From: Enterococcus montenegrensis
Lineage (GTDB): Bacteria; Bacillota; Bacilli; Lactobacillales; Enterococcaceae
Direction of reading: 5' to 3'
Length of the DNA stretch: 64,000 nt
NCBI RefSeq assembly: GCF_029983095.1
Contig: NZ_CP120467.1
Location: 2,278,501-2,342,500, forward strand
This document shows positions 36,248 to 45,660 of the stretch, piece by piece. Made by a program: the position numbers and the translations under genes. A model generated the notes under the pieces. The model saw only the letters and a program-made list of their open reading frames with translations. It searched no databases and was not told the origin of the DNA. Numbering within the stretch: position 1 is the first letter of the stretch; each line of letters opens with the position of its first letter.

Positions 36248-37564
36248 TTAGTCAAATATCTTATTGGGGTTTAGTATAGCATTGGGATCTAGAGCTGTTT
36301 TAAGCTGTCGCATTAAGCCTAATTTTTCAGGCGGGAGATTTTTCATAAAGTATTTTTTCTTTAACAAACCAATCCCGTGCTCAGCAGAAGGTAAGCCACC
36401 TATAGCAGCAATCTTTTCATAAAGCTGATTCAAAAAAGTTGCTAACCGCTCTTGCCAAAGTGTATCTGCCAAGTTTTGTCGCATAATACATGCGTGTATA
36501 TTCCCATCACCAGCATGGCCAAAAAACACACCGTCTAGCCCCAATGTCTCTGTCAATTTTTTCATATAGACAATCGTATCGGTAATCTGATTAATCGGTA
36601 CTACAATGTCTAATGGTTCTTGTTGGCTACTTGCTTCTACCCCAGAAACAATTGCGCCTCGCAGTTGCCAAATCAGATTAGCTTCTTGGGTTGTAAAAAT
36701 TTTAAAAGTCGTAATATCAGCTTCTTCTAGCAATTTTTTTAAGCTTTCAATTTGATTTAGACATTCTGCGTTGCTACCATCTACTGTTAATAATAAAAAA
36801 GCTGTGCCGGTCATAGTTGGCATCGGAATTTTCAAAAAATCAGCAGCGTATTTTAAGCCACTTTTTTCAAAAAATTCCAACGCAGCCGGAGTAATTGTTG
36901 AAGCTAAAATTTGATAAACAACTGGCGCCAAGTCTGTTAAATTATTAAATCCAATTAATAAACTACGGGAAGTTGCAGGCTTTACGCGCAACTTCAGCTG
37001 TAATTGGGTGATGACACCTAGTGTTCCTTCTGAACCGATAAATAAGTCTTTTAAATCATAACCTGAACTATCTTTATTATTTAAACCACCAACAAAGACA
37101 ATACTGCCATCGGCTAATACCACTTCCATCCCCCGGATATTATCTCTTGTTACCCCATACTTAAGTGCGCGCATTCCACCAGCATTTGTGGCTGCCGTGC
37201 CACCAATTGTAGCCGCTTTAGAACCAGGATCTGGCGCGTAAAAATACGGTGTAGGTGCTAAATAATCTTGAATTGCCTGTAGCGTTACTCCTGCCTCGAC
37301 GGTTAAAGTTAATGTTTGTTCATCTAGTTTTATAATTTGCTGCATCTCTTTTAAACACAGCAAAAATTCCTCTTGCTTGGCAAAAGTTGCCCCCGTGAGT
37401 CCGGTATAGCCCCCGACTGTAATAATTTTTTGCTGTTTACTTGCTGCGTCTTTTATACAAGCTACAACTTCTGCTGTATCGGTTGGATAAAAGATTCCAG
37501 CTGCATTTCCTATTTCACCAGTCACCTTATTTTGTAAATATGCTGCTGGTACTTTTTTGTACAC
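36248..37564 (-). CDS. FAD-linked oxidase, GlcD / D-2-hydroxyacid dehydrogenase type
   Basis: This is a 438-residue flavoprotein. The PCMH-type FAD domain has TVGGYTGLTGATF near residue 52 and the GTAATNAGGMRALKYG and GSEGTLGVITQL blocks. The C-terminal GlcD/LDH domain has FFGHAGDGNIHACI near 345 and the SAEHGIGLLKKKY metal and substrate region near 390. Such enzymes oxidise glycolate, D-lactate or other D-2-hydroxyacids. The likely start is GTG 37562-37564, after AGGGAG. It lies only 35 bp after metI with no terminator between them, so it appears to belong to the methionine T-box operon. This suggests a role with a methionine-related hydroxyacid. Confidence 0.85.
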   Translation of the reverse strand: MYKKVPAAYLQNKVTGEIGNAAGIFYPTDTAEVVACIKDAASKQQKIITVGGYTGLTGATFAKQEEFLLCLKEMQQIIKLDEQTLTLTVEAGVTLQAIQDYLAPTPYFYAPDPGSKAATIGGTAATNAGGMRALKYGVTRDNIRGMEVVLADGSIVFVGGLNNKDSSGYDLKDLFIGSEGTLGVITQLQLKLRVKPATSRSLLIGFNNLTDLAPVVYQILASTITPAALEFFEKSGLKYAADFLKIPMPTMTGTAFLLLTVDGSNAECLNQIESLKKLLEEADITTFKIFTTQEANLIWQLRGAIVSGVEASSQQEPLDIVVPINQITDTIVYMKKLTETLGLDGVFFGHAGDGNIHACIMRQNLADTLWQERLATFLNQLYEKIAAIGGLPSAEHGIGLLKKKYFMKNLPPEKLGLMRQLKTALDPNAILNPNKIFD

Positions 37565-37599
37565 TTGCCTCACTCCCTAACTTTATCACTCCTTAAATC

Positions 37600-38259
37600 T
37601 TAACGGGTAAAATGTTGCGCCAATCGGTCACCACCCCACTGAATAAGTTGCACCACTACCACTAATAGTAAAATAATCACCACTAAAACCAATGTTTCAT
37701 AACGATAATACCCATATTGAATTGCCAAATCGCCAATTCCACCAGCACCAATTGTTCCCACCATCGCAGAATATCCCAACAAGCTAATAACTGTTAATAC
37801 AAGGCCGCGAATTAAGCCCGGTAAGCTCTCAGGAATAATCACACCTAAAATAATTTGTTTGGTTGTTGCACCCTGGGCAACACTGGCTTCTAAAATTCCC
37901 GGATCAACTTCTGCAAAGGCCCCTTCTGCCACTCGAGCAAAAAAAGGAATCGCTGCAATAGATAGTGAAATTGCAGCTCCTGTCGGCGTATAAGGGTCCC
38001 CTAAAATGGCAGCCAAAAAAGGAATCAGGGTTACCAGTAAAATGAGAAACGGTAATGATCGAATTGCATTAACGATAAAACCTACTGTCTTGTGAAGGAG
38101 GATATTTTGATGAAATAAAACATTGCTAGCTAAAAACAACAGTAAACCAATTAATCCGCCAACTATAACGCCGATAATTGTCGCGACAGCCACCATATAA
38201 AAGGTGTCTGCCAAAGCTTTAGGCAAATGCTGTTGTAAAATTTCTACGGTTTCTGCCAT
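37600..38259 (-). CDS. metI: methionine ABC transporter permease
   Basis: MetI is the inner-membrane channel of the methionine importer. It is a 219-residue protein with five or so hydrophobic helices. The EAA loop is QGATTKQIILGVIIPESLPG, which contacts MetN. SAMVGTIGAGGIGDLA near the C-terminus is typical of MetI. The ATG overlaps the metN end by 16 bp and has GGAGG upstream. It works with MetQ and MetN and lies between metN and the GlcD-like gene. Confidence 0.95.
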   Translation of the reverse strand: MAETVEILQQHLPKALADTFYMVAVATIIGVIVGGLIGLLLFLASNVLFHQNILLHKTVGFIVNAIRSLPFLILLVTLIPFLAAILGDPYTPTGAAISLSIAAIPFFARVAEGAFAEVDPGILEASVAQGATTKQIILGVIIPESLPGLIRGLVLTVISLLGYSAMVGTIGAGGIGDLAIQYGYYRYETLVLVVIILLLVVVVQLIQWGGDRLAQHFTR

Positions 38260-39281
38260 TTGCTTTCCTCCTTAATTTCTTTTGTGGCAAATACTTTTTC
38301 TGCTAATTGCAAGACTGCCTTTTCCACATTCTCTTTTTCTCCGGTTAAATAGACCAGCAAAATACCAATTACATCATTTTGAATGTATTCAATTTTTCCA
38401 TGGATAATTGAAATAGCTACATCAAATTGTTTGGCAACATCTGTAATTAAAGGAGCCAGCGTATTATCCCCTTGATACCTTAATTCAATTAAGCGTCCTT
38501 GGGCTAAATCCGGTAGCAGCTCTTGAGGTAAATGTAGGTTCAAATAACGCCCCACTAATTTTTGCGTAATAAGCGCCTTGGGATTTGCAAAGATATCGTA
38601 GGTGGAAGCCATCTCCACCACTTTTCCTGCTTCCATCACTGCCATGCGATGAAAGAGTTTTTTAGCCACTTCCAATTCGTGGGTAATAAAAACAATGGTA
38701 ATTCCTAATTTCTGATTGATTTCAGCTAAAATTCGCAAAATTTCCTCTGTTGTCTCTACATCTAACGCACTCGTTGCCTCATCACATAATAAAATTTCTG
38801 GATTATTCGCTAGTGCTCGGGCGATACCAATTCGTTGCTTTTGACCACCAGACAATTGATTGGGGTAGCTATCCATTTTATCGCTTAAATCAACTAAAGC
38901 CAGCAATTCTTTTACCCGTATCGGCAAAAGAGCCTTATCACAATTACCTGCTTTTAGTGCAAAAGCAATATTTTCTGCCACGGTTTTATTATTAATCAAA
39001 TTGAAATGTTGAAAGATCATCCCGATTTTTTGACGGAGCTTGCGTATTTGATCTGTCGGCAATTGCGTAATTTCTGTCCCATCAATTTTAATACTGCCTA
39101 AACTAGGTCTTTGTAAGAGGTTTAGCGTGCGGATTAACGTACTTTTCCCTGCACCACTAAGTCCTACGACCCCAAAAATCTCACCTTGCTTGATTGTTAA
39201 ACTAACATCTTTGACAGCAGCAAAAGTCTTTTTTTTCTGGGTAAAATTGACTGTCACATGTTCTAAAACGATTTTATCCAT
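38244..39281 (-). CDS. metN: methionine ABC transporter ATP-binding protein
   Basis: MetN powers methionine import. It has 345 residues. Walker A is GLSGAGKSTLIR near residue 40, the signature is LSGGQKQRIGIARAL, and Walker B is ILLCDEATSALD. The C-terminal NIL domain (about 260-335) binds methionine and gives trans-inhibition in other MetN proteins. Start ATG 39279-39281 follows AAAGGA; the frame extends upstream to 39386 inside metQ but without a ribosome site. It lies 28 bp downstream of metQ. Confidence 0.95.
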   Translation of the reverse strand: MDKIVLEHVTVNFTQKKKTFAAVKDVSLTIKQGEIFGVVGLSGAGKSTLIRTLNLLQRPSLGSIKIDGTEITQLPTDQIRKLRQKIGMIFQHFNLINNKTVAENIAFALKAGNCDKALLPIRVKELLALVDLSDKMDSYPNQLSGGQKQRIGIARALANNPEILLCDEATSALDVETTEEILRILAEINQKLGITIVFITHELEVAKKLFHRMAVMEAGKVVEMASTYDIFANPKALITQKLVGRYLNLHLPQELLPDLAQGRLIELRYQGDNTLAPLITDVAKQFDVAISIIHGKIEYIQNDVIGILLVYLTGEKENVEKAVLQLAEKVFATKEIKEESKWQKP

Positions 39282-39309
39282 CCCAAAACTGTCCTTTCTA
39301 AAAACCGAT

Positions 39310-40152
39310 TTATTGCCAATCAGCCGGTTTATCAAAGTCTTTAAAATCTGATTTTGCAATGGCATCTTTAAAGTCTTGACTAACAAGGGCTGCTTGAATG
39401 GTCTTGGCTAACTTAGTATCTTTATCTGCGGTGCGTACCACAAATACATTTTTATATTCTTCTTTTAATTTTTCCAAAGCCAAGGCATCGACCGGATCTA
39501 GTTTTGCTGCCCAGGCGAAGTTGCCAGGTACTAATGCTAAATCAACAGTATCAATTGACCGCGCCAATTGTGCTGCGTCAAGTGTCTTAAATTCCAAATT
39601 TTTAGGATTCTTATCAATATCGTCTACTGTTGCTTTTGTTTCATCCACATCACCTTTAATTGTGATTAAATTATTAACTGAAAGTAATTGTAAGGTCCGG
39701 GCCAAGTTAGAAGCATCACTCGCAATCGCTACAGTGGCACCTTCTTTGATTGCAGCTAAGTTTTTTAATTTTTTAGAATAAATCCCCATCCCTAACGTGG
39801 GAACAGTCCCAATCGCAGTTAGATCCAAATTATTATCAGCAGAAAATTTTTCTAAATAGGCGGTGTGTTGGAACAAATTTGCATCAATTTGTTTCGCATC
39901 TAATGCTTTATTGGGCTGAACATAATCATTAAATAATTTGGTAGTCAATTTAAAACCATCTTTTTCAACTAACGGTGAAATGACATCTGTCACCATATCC
40001 CCATAAGGTCCTGGTGCTACGCCAACGACAACCTCTTTTGTAGCACTATCAGAAGATTTTTGTGCCGCTTTTTTATTTTCACCACCGCAAGCTGCCAGCG
40101 TTATTACTGCCCCGAGTGTCACAATCCCTGTTACTATTTTTTTCAATTTCAT
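39310..40152 (-). CDS. metQ: methionine-binding lipoprotein
   Basis: MetQ captures methionine outside the cell. It is a 280-residue NlpA-family lipoprotein with a signal and lipobox LAAC (cysteine near residue 22). Family blocks are visible: VGVAPGPYGDM, QIDANLFQHTAYL near 95, and LARTLQLLSV near 145. The start ATG follows GGAGGA. It is the first gene of metQ-metN-metI and lies directly behind a methionine-specific T-box leader, so it is expressed when tRNA(Met) charging is low. Confidence 0.95.
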   Translation of the reverse strand: MKLKKIVTGIVTLGAVITLAACGGENKKAAQKSSDSATKEVVVGVAPGPYGDMVTDVISPLVEKDGFKLTTKLFNDYVQPNKALDAKQIDANLFQHTAYLEKFSADNNLDLTAIGTVPTLGMGIYSKKLKNLAAIKEGATVAIASDASNLARTLQLLSVNNLITIKGDVDETKATVDDIDKNPKNLEFKTLDAAQLARSIDTVDLALVPGNFAWAAKLDPVDALALEKLKEEYKNVFVVRTADKDTKLAKTIQAALVSQDFKDAIAKSDFKDFDKPADWQ

Positions 40153-40203
40153 CTTTTTTCCTCCTTTTTTAATTTCCTGCTTTTACTTTGAAAGCTTATA
40201 AAT

Positions 40204-40485
40204 AAAAAAGCTCTCGTCCTTATTTTGCCTAAACAAAATAAGGACGAGAGCGTAAGCTTTTCGTGTTACCACCTTTATTCATCGAACAATTCGTCCGACC
40301 TCATCATAGTACGTATTCATACTACTGTGCTATAACGGGCACTCCCGTCAACTGCTTGTTCAAAACTCACAGTTTCCTGCTCAAAGACCATTTTCCAGAT
40401 GCCCTTGTTTACTTCTTTTCACCCACCGAAGCTCTCTTTAAAACGCATCATCTGTACTTATCTTATCGTCGCATTTGTGTTATTG
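40204..40485 (-). ncRNA. T-box leader, methionine specific, controlling metQNI
   Basis: The conserved T-box element (AAAGGTGGTAACACG on the minus strand, 40262-40276) is followed by a terminator with 18-bp arms (40210-40227 and 40234-40251) and a T-run. Stem I has the AAGTA loop strand and pairing CAGATG/CATCTG. The 3' loop strand then reads GAAAATGG, so the specifier is ATG (40389-40391), i.e. tRNA(Met). The T-box bulge UGGU fits the discriminator base A of tRNA(Met). Uncharged tRNA would stabilise the antiterminator. Confidence 0.93.
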
Positions 40486-40491
40486 CTAGCA

Positions 40492-40520
40492 ATGATAAAG
40501 GATTATGCGCTCCTCGTCAA
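40492..40520 (-). promoter_or_regulatory. promoter of the metQNI T-box transcript
   Basis: On the minus strand TTGACG (40515-40520) and TATCAT (40492-40497) are separated by 17 bp, just upstream of stem I. Confidence 0.8.
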
Positions 40521-40623
40521 CCTAAAAATTATAATTTTCTGATATTTCTGTCAATAAAAAAACTGATTACGTCATTTTTATATTGGAATAATGTGATTAA
40601 AATACTGTTTTTCTAAAAATAAA

Positions 40624-40670
40624 ATAGACTTGGCAAGCGCCAAAAATATTTTGCCGTCTGCCAAGTCTAT
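40624..40670 (-). terminator. terminator of the ArAE gene
   Basis: ATAGACTTGGCA and TGCCAAGTCTAT pair perfectly at 40624-40635 and 40659-40670, with a T-rich minus-strand tail. Confidence 0.75.
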
Positions 40671-40675
40671 GTCAC

Positions 40676-41707
40676 TTATTCCTCTGTTGCCAGTTGCGCT
40701 TCATAAGCAGCAACTTTTTCTGGATGATGCTTTTGCAAAAAACGCTTTTTAAAAATTAGAAACTCTTCTAAGTCCATCAAAATATGATACAGGCGCGCTT
40801 TGCGTAAAAATTCTTCTTTGGTTTGCGGCAAACTGGCATCTTCAATCTTTTGCACCAATTGGTCCATCATGTGCAGTTGATGAATTGGTTGACTCATCTC
40901 CCCAAAATGGGCTGCAATTTCATTTAAAAAAGCAACAATAACGGCAGAATCGCTCTTAATACGGCGTAATTTTTTTATTTCATAATGCAAATTATGCAAG
41001 ACATTGCACTGCTGTGTCCGCATTTCAAAATAATCTAAATAAAAATCATCGGTTAGCGGTAAGCGATTTTGCTGGTAGGCAAAAGCTACTTGAGTATAGT
41101 TGTGCAACTCTTTTTCCAAGCCGATAATATCATCCCACACGTGATTATTAACCTCGCTGTCGGCCAAATAGGCAGCTAGTTTTTCAAAAACGATTTTAAA
41201 CTTCTTTTCGCTGATTGTCCGGCAGTAATTCAAATATTTTTTTTGGCTTTCATAATGCTGAAAGTGATTTACGACAATCGCAATAAAAAGACCAATCACC
41301 AAAAGCCAAAATTCATTGATTATCGCTGCTAACGTAAGAGCTTTTCCTGCTAGTAAATGGGTAAGCACAACAGCATTGACCGATAATGTGGGCAATAGAT
41401 TACGCGCACTTAAACCAAATGTCAAAAGTACGAGAATGACACCATAACTTATCCATTCTAACTGGTGAATGGGTTGGATAAAAAAAGCTAACAAAACCGT
41501 TACCAAAAAAGTGCCTATTCGTTGTAAACACAGACGCCACGTTTGCACTTTAGTAGTTGAAATCGTCAATAGCGTGATAATCCCCGCTGAAGCGGCGAAG
41601 TTCAATCCTAATAATTCTGCCAGTAAAATGGCCAGAGCACTGCCGATCCCAATTTTTAAAGCATAGCCTAAATGTTGTTGCCACGTATTTTTCGTTAATA
41701 AATTCAT
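40676..41707 (-). CDS. aromatic acid exporter (ArAE/DUF939) family membrane protein
   Basis: This is a 343-residue protein. The N-terminal half has about six hydrophobic helices in the ArAE_1 pattern (starting GYALKIGIGSALAILLAELL). The C-terminal half is soluble and rich in charged helices, typical of the ArAE_1 C-terminal domain in Firmicutes. It may export aromatic acids, but the substrate is unproven. The start ATG 41705-41707 follows AAGGAG; a TTG immediately before is less likely. It is monocistronic. Confidence 0.85.
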   Translation of the reverse strand: MNLLTKNTWQQHLGYALKIGIGSALAILLAELLGLNFAASAGIITLLTISTTKVQTWRLCLQRIGTFLVTVLLAFFIQPIHQLEWISYGVILVLLTFGLSARNLLPTLSVNAVVLTHLLAGKALTLAAIINEFWLLVIGLFIAIVVNHFQHYESQKKYLNYCRTISEKKFKIVFEKLAAYLADSEVNNHVWDDIIGLEKELHNYTQVAFAYQQNRLPLTDDFYLDYFEMRTQQCNVLHNLHYEIKKLRRIKSDSAVIVAFLNEIAAHFGEMSQPIHQLHMMDQLVQKIEDASLPQTKEEFLRKARLYHILMDLEEFLIFKKRFLQKHHPEKVAAYEAQLATEE

Positions 41708-41710
41708 CAA

Positions 41711-42019
41711 TCGTCTCCTTTATTTTACAATTTTATTTTATTATACTGGAAAAACAACTGTAATTGGGGGTCTACTTTGTTCTTTAAAAGTTCTTTATTT
41801 AAAAATGATTCCTTATCTTAACTTTTCAGTGAGCACCACTTTTTTTATATCTACATCACGCATTTTGCTTTTTATATTTTCTTTGATAACTTTAAGTTTT
41901 TGTATATACAACTATACCAATAAATAATTTTATGTATTAATTACTTATTTAAAAGCAATTTATTACCTATACATAAAAAGAATCATTTGCTATATTATTA
42001 CAATAGCGGAGGTGATAAT
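41711..42019. other. 309-bp intergenic region upstream of fbp
   Basis: It is AT-rich. A 12-bp palindrome TTGTATATACAA lies at 41900-41911, and a possible extended -10 (TGCTATATT, TATATT at 41991-41996) precedes fbp. No other gene or RNA is supported. Confidence 0.5.
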
Positions 42020-43942
42020 TTGGAAAAGAAGTATTACCAATTACTTAAAGAAAAATTTCCAAAAAAAGAACAAGTCTTAACCGAACTGATAAATTTAGAG
42101 GCTATTGTGCAATTGCCCAAGGGAACAGAACACTTTGTTAGCGATCTTCACGGAGAATTTGATGCTTTTGATCATGTTTTGCGTAATGGCTCAGGTAGTG
42201 TCAAAGAAAAAGTTAAAGAGTGTTTCCAAGCTATGCCCAAAGTCCCGATTACCGATTTATGCACCCTTATTTATTACCCAGAAGAAAAATTGGCGTTACA
42301 AAAAGCTTCTTTAAAGCCACAAGCATTAATCGCCTATTATAAAGAAAATATTCCTTATCTTCTGCAAGTTACCAATTATGCTGGACGCAAATATACCCGC
42401 TCAAAGGTTCGAAAAGCACTCCCACCGCAATTTGCGTATATTATTGAAGAATTACTAACTGAAGTAGATACAAAAAAAGACAAAATCGATTATTTTACTA
42501 CGATTGTGAATCGTATTATTGAATTAAACCAAGCACCAGCCTTGATTACTGCCTTATGTAAGACGATACAACGCCTAGTAGTTGATCATCTTCATGTAGT
42601 AGGCGATATTTATGATCGGGGACCTAAACCTGATCAAATAATGGAACGCTTAAGCAATTTACCTTCTGTCGATATTCAATGGGGTAATCACGATATCGTC
42701 TGGTTAGCAGCTGTTGCGGGTTCTCCAGTAGCCGCGATGAATTTATTACGGATTTCTTCTCGCTACGGAAACTTAGATATTTTAGAAGAGCGTTATGGTA
42801 TCAATTTACGCCCTTTAGCGACCTATGCTCAAAAATACTACGAACCAACCCCGGCTTTTAATTTAAAAGCCGAAGACATGCACACATTTTCTGAAGCTGA
42901 ACAAATTTTATTCAATCAAATTCAGCAAGCAACTGCTATTTTGCAATTTAAATTGGAGGGCCAATTAATCTTGCGCCGTCCGGAATTCTTATTAGACAAA
43001 CGCAATGTGCTAACGTTTATCGATTATTCCAGTCAAACCATCACGCTTGATGACGTCGTGTATCCACTGGTTGATTTCAATGGCCCTACTGTGGATGAAA
43101 AACAACCACTAACCTTAACAAAAGAAGAAGAAACCTTAATTGCCCGTCTCCTTTCTTCCATTCAAGAATCTGAAAAACTAAAACGCCATATGGATTTTAT
43201 GTTGGCTTCAGGATCTATGTATTTGTGTTATAACGATAATTTACTATTCCACGGGTGTATTCCGTTACATGAAAATGGCGATTTAAAATCGCTACGAATT
43301 AATGGCCACAATTACGCCGGCAAAGCATTACTCGATTTTTACGAAGAACAAGTCCGTAAAAGCTATTTAGACCCTAGTTGCCATGATGATTTTGCCACAG
43401 ATATGCTGTGGTATTTATGGACCGGGGAAAGTTCTTCACTTTTTGGTAAAGAAGCCATGACAACTTTTGAACGCTACTACATTGCTGACAAAAAAACGCA
43501 TATTGAAAAGAAAAATCCTTACTATCGCTTACGTAATGATGAAACAATTTGCCAAGAACTGTTAGCCGAATTCGACTTGCCTCATCATGGCCATATTATT
43601 AACGGGCATACACCTGTTAAAGAAAAAAAAGGAGAAGATCCAATCAAGGCCAATAGTAAATTGATTGTTATCGATGGCGGTTACGCCAAAAGTTATCAAA
43701 AAACGACCGGTATTGCTGGTTATACGTTATTATCCAATAGCTATGGTATGCAACTAGCCGCTCATCAACCCTTCACCTCGGTTGCAGATGCTGTGAAAAA
43801 CGGGACCGATATTATTTCGGTTAAACGCCTAGTGGATGAAGTTATCCACCGTACGAAAGTAAAAACGACCAATACTGGCGTTAAAATCTGTCACGAAATG
43901 GCGGATTTAAGTTATCTCTATCAAAATTTCGACAAAATTTAA
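42020..43942 (+). CDS. fbp: fructose-1,6-bisphosphatase, class III
   Basis: Fbp hydrolyses fructose-1,6-bisphosphate in gluconeogenesis. The 640-residue length and sequence fit the Firmicutes class III enzyme, which has a calcineurin-type metal core. Metal-site motifs include FVSDLHGEFDAF near residue 38, VGDIYDRGPKPD near 194, WGNHDIVWL near 220 and INGHTPVKEK near 530. The open frame begins at 41987 within the promoter region, so TTG 42020, six bases after GGAGGT, is the best start. It ends at a terminator near 43978-44006. Confidence 0.93.
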   Translation: MEKKYYQLLKEKFPKKEQVLTELINLEAIVQLPKGTEHFVSDLHGEFDAFDHVLRNGSGSVKEKVKECFQAMPKVPITDLCTLIYYPEEKLALQKASLKPQALIAYYKENIPYLLQVTNYAGRKYTRSKVRKALPPQFAYIIEELLTEVDTKKDKIDYFTTIVNRIIELNQAPALITALCKTIQRLVVDHLHVVGDIYDRGPKPDQIMERLSNLPSVDIQWGNHDIVWLAAVAGSPVAAMNLLRISSRYGNLDILEERYGINLRPLATYAQKYYEPTPAFNLKAEDMHTFSEAEQILFNQIQQATAILQFKLEGQLILRRPEFLLDKRNVLTFIDYSSQTITLDDVVYPLVDFNGPTVDEKQPLTLTKEEETLIARLLSSIQESEKLKRHMDFMLASGSMYLCYNDNLLFHGCIPLHENGDLKSLRINGHNYAGKALLDFYEEQVRKSYLDPSCHDDFATDMLWYLWTGESSSLFGKEAMTTFERYYIADKKTHIEKKNPYYRLRNDETICQELLAEFDLPHHGHIINGHTPVKEKKGEDPIKANSKLIVIDGGYAKSYQKTTGIAGYTLLSNSYGMQLAAHQPFTSVADAVKNGTDIISVKRLVDEVIHRTKVKTTNTGVKICHEMADLSYLYQNFDKI

Positions 43943-43977
43943 GCAAAAAACGCCAAAACAAAACAATTGTTATTGCT

Positions 43978-44006
43978 AAAACAGGAATTTTATTTCCTGT
44001 TTTTCT
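43978..44006 (+). terminator. terminator of fbp
   Basis: AAAACAGGAA pairs with TTCCTGTTTT, followed by further T. Confidence 0.8.
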
Positions 44007-44108
44007 GTTTTAGCGATTCTTTTATTCATATATAACCTTAATAAAACAGCATGAAAATCGTTTACATTCATTTTCTTTTCATTATTTTATCAGTTTGAGC
44101 GAAAAATG

Positions 44109-44137
44109 TTGAATTTTATGGCGAAATATCCTAAGAT
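44109..44137 (+). promoter_or_regulatory. promoter of the rhodanese-like gene
   Basis: TTGAAT (44109-44114) and TAAGAT (44132-44137) are separated by 17 bp, 35 bp before the ATG. Confidence 0.6.
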
Positions 44138-44171
44138 ACAAACATCTTACAAAAAGAAAGAAGGATGAAAG

Positions 44172-44465
44172 ATGACTTCAATTTCCGTACAAGATTTTAA
44201 CTTGCTACGACAAAACGAAGTGCTGAACATCTTAGATATTCGCGATTTACAAGACTTTGAAATGAGCCATTTGCAAAACGCTGTTTCAGTACCAGCGACT
44301 AGTCTTCCTAATGAATTAAATAATTTAGATAAAAATGCGACTTACTATGTGATTAGCTATTCCGGACGTCGCTCAGAAATCATCGCGAGTTTCTTAGAAA
44401 ATCACGGCTTTCACGCCATTCATGTTATTGGTGGTATGCGTGATCTAAAAGAATTAGCAGCTTAA
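44172..44465 (+). CDS. rhodanese-fold protein lacking the catalytic cysteine
   Basis: This is a 97-residue single rhodanese domain. The CH2A-like ILDIRDLQDFEMSHLQNAVSVP motif is at residues 17-38, and the active-site loop near residues 61-68 reads SYSGRRSE. The loop normally starts with cysteine (CxxGxRS). Here serine is at that position, so sulfur transfer is unlikely, and the protein may bind a ligand or a partner instead. The start ATG follows AAGAAGGATGAAAG. It has its own promoter and terminator. It is convergent with the AI-2E-family gene. Confidence 0.85.
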   Translation: MTSISVQDFNLLRQNEVLNILDIRDLQDFEMSHLQNAVSVPATSLPNELNNLDKNATYYVISYSGRRSEIIASFLENHGFHAIHVIGGMRDLKELAA

Positions 44466-44506
44466 AAAAAGCGCTGTGACAAATTATTTGTCATAGCGCC
44501 TTTTTT
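44464..44506. terminator. bidirectional terminator
   Basis: GCGCTGTGACAAA pairs with TTTGTCATAGCGC with one G-T pair, and has A- and T-runs on its flanks. It serves the rhodanese gene and the convergent AI-2E-family gene. Confidence 0.9.
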
Positions 44507-45660
44507 TATTGCTCTTCTTCTACGTCTTCTTCGTGATAATATTGGGAGACATCTTTATACCACTCAAAAAGGTGTGTAATTAAAACTTTGGCCGCCGCGT
44601 AAACAGGAATCCCCAGAATAACCCCCACGACCCCAAATAATTTACCAGAAGTTAATAATACCAGCAAAATAGTAACCGGATGGACCGAAAGCTCATTGCC
44701 TAATACTAATGGCGAGATCAAACGCCCTTCAATAGTTTGTTCGATAACAAAAACTACCAAAACTTTTACCAGCATAATCGGACCCGCAACAATTCCTAAA
44801 AACACCGCCGGGACCATTGCTAAAAACGAACCTAAATAAGGAATCAAATTTAAAAAGCCTGCCGCAACACCTAATGTGACCGAATAATCCAAACCAATAA
44901 TAGAAAAGCCGATAATAAACATAATCGAAACCGCAAAGGCCACTGTTAATTGGCCTCTGATATAAGATGAAACCTGGTCATTCATTTCTCTTAATACTTT
45001 TAACGTCGGTTTGCGAACTTTATTTGGCAAGAATTTAACAAAATAAGGTGCTAAATTACGGCCATCTTTTAAAAGATAAAATAAAATAAATGGCATCGTA
45101 AAAATCGCTACCAAAGTTGATGCCACTGCCCCGACTATTTTGCCAATGCTAGAAATAGTTGAGCTAGAAATATTACGAATGAAATCTGTCAGCCAGGTTG
45201 TGATTTTGTCACCATAGCTATCAAACTGATCTTTAAAGGTACCAAACATTGGGTCGTTTAAAATTTCATTGGCCTTTTGGTCGATAACATCCAAATAATT
45301 GGGAAAATTATCAATAAAACTGGCAGTTTGTTCGCGAATTTTTGGCACGATAACCACCACACCCCAAGTGATTAAACCAATTACTAATAAAAACAATAAG
45401 ATGATACTATAAATTCGTTTTAGCCCCTTTTTTTCCAAGTAATCCACCGCGGGGTTCATCAAATAATAAAAGACCCCAGCTAAAACAATGGGTAAGCCCA
45501 CGACACCGACAAATTGGGCCACTGGCTCAAATAAATACGAAACCTTCGTAAAAGCATTTAAAATCAATAAAATTAATAAAATAATTAACAACGCTGTCAC
45601 AAACTGATTATTCAAAAACCATTTCCAAAACCACGACAGACGTTTCTTCTCTTTTTCCAT
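44506..45660 (-). CDS. AI-2E family (PerM/YdbI/TqsA-like) membrane protein
   Basis: This is a 384-residue membrane protein with about eight helices. The LxxLIPYLGSFLAMVPA segment near residue 270 and the C-terminal VLGNELSVHPVTILLVLL, GKLFGVVGVILGIPVYA blocks are hallmarks of the AI-2E transporter family. Members include TqsA (AI-2 export) and sodium/proton antiporter-like proteins, so the substrate is uncertain. An acidic C-terminal tail (HEEDVEEEQ) faces the cytoplasm. Start ATG has AAGGAGG. Confidence 0.88.
   Translation of the reverse strand: MEKEKKRLSWFWKWFLNNQFVTALLIILLILLILNAFTKVSYLFEPVAQFVGVVGLPIVLAGVFYYLMNPAVDYLEKKGLKRIYSIILLFLLVIGLITWGVVVIVPKIREQTASFIDNFPNYLDVIDQKANEILNDPMFGTFKDQFDSYGDKITTWLTDFIRNISSSTISSIGKIVGAVASTLVAIFTMPFILFYLLKDGRNLAPYFVKFLPNKVRKPTLKVLREMNDQVSSYIRGQLTVAFAVSIMFIIGFSIIGLDYSVTLGVAAGFLNLIPYLGSFLAMVPAVFLGIVAGPIMLVKVLVVFVIEQTIEGRLISPLVLGNELSVHPVTILLVLLTSGKLFGVVGVILGIPVYAAAKVLITHLFEWYKDVSQYYHEEDVEEEQ

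Noticed and set aside
40263..40616. 117-residue plus-strand open frame
   Set aside because: It lies antisense to the methionine T-box leader and its terminator, has no ribosome site, and its composition reflects the RNA structure.
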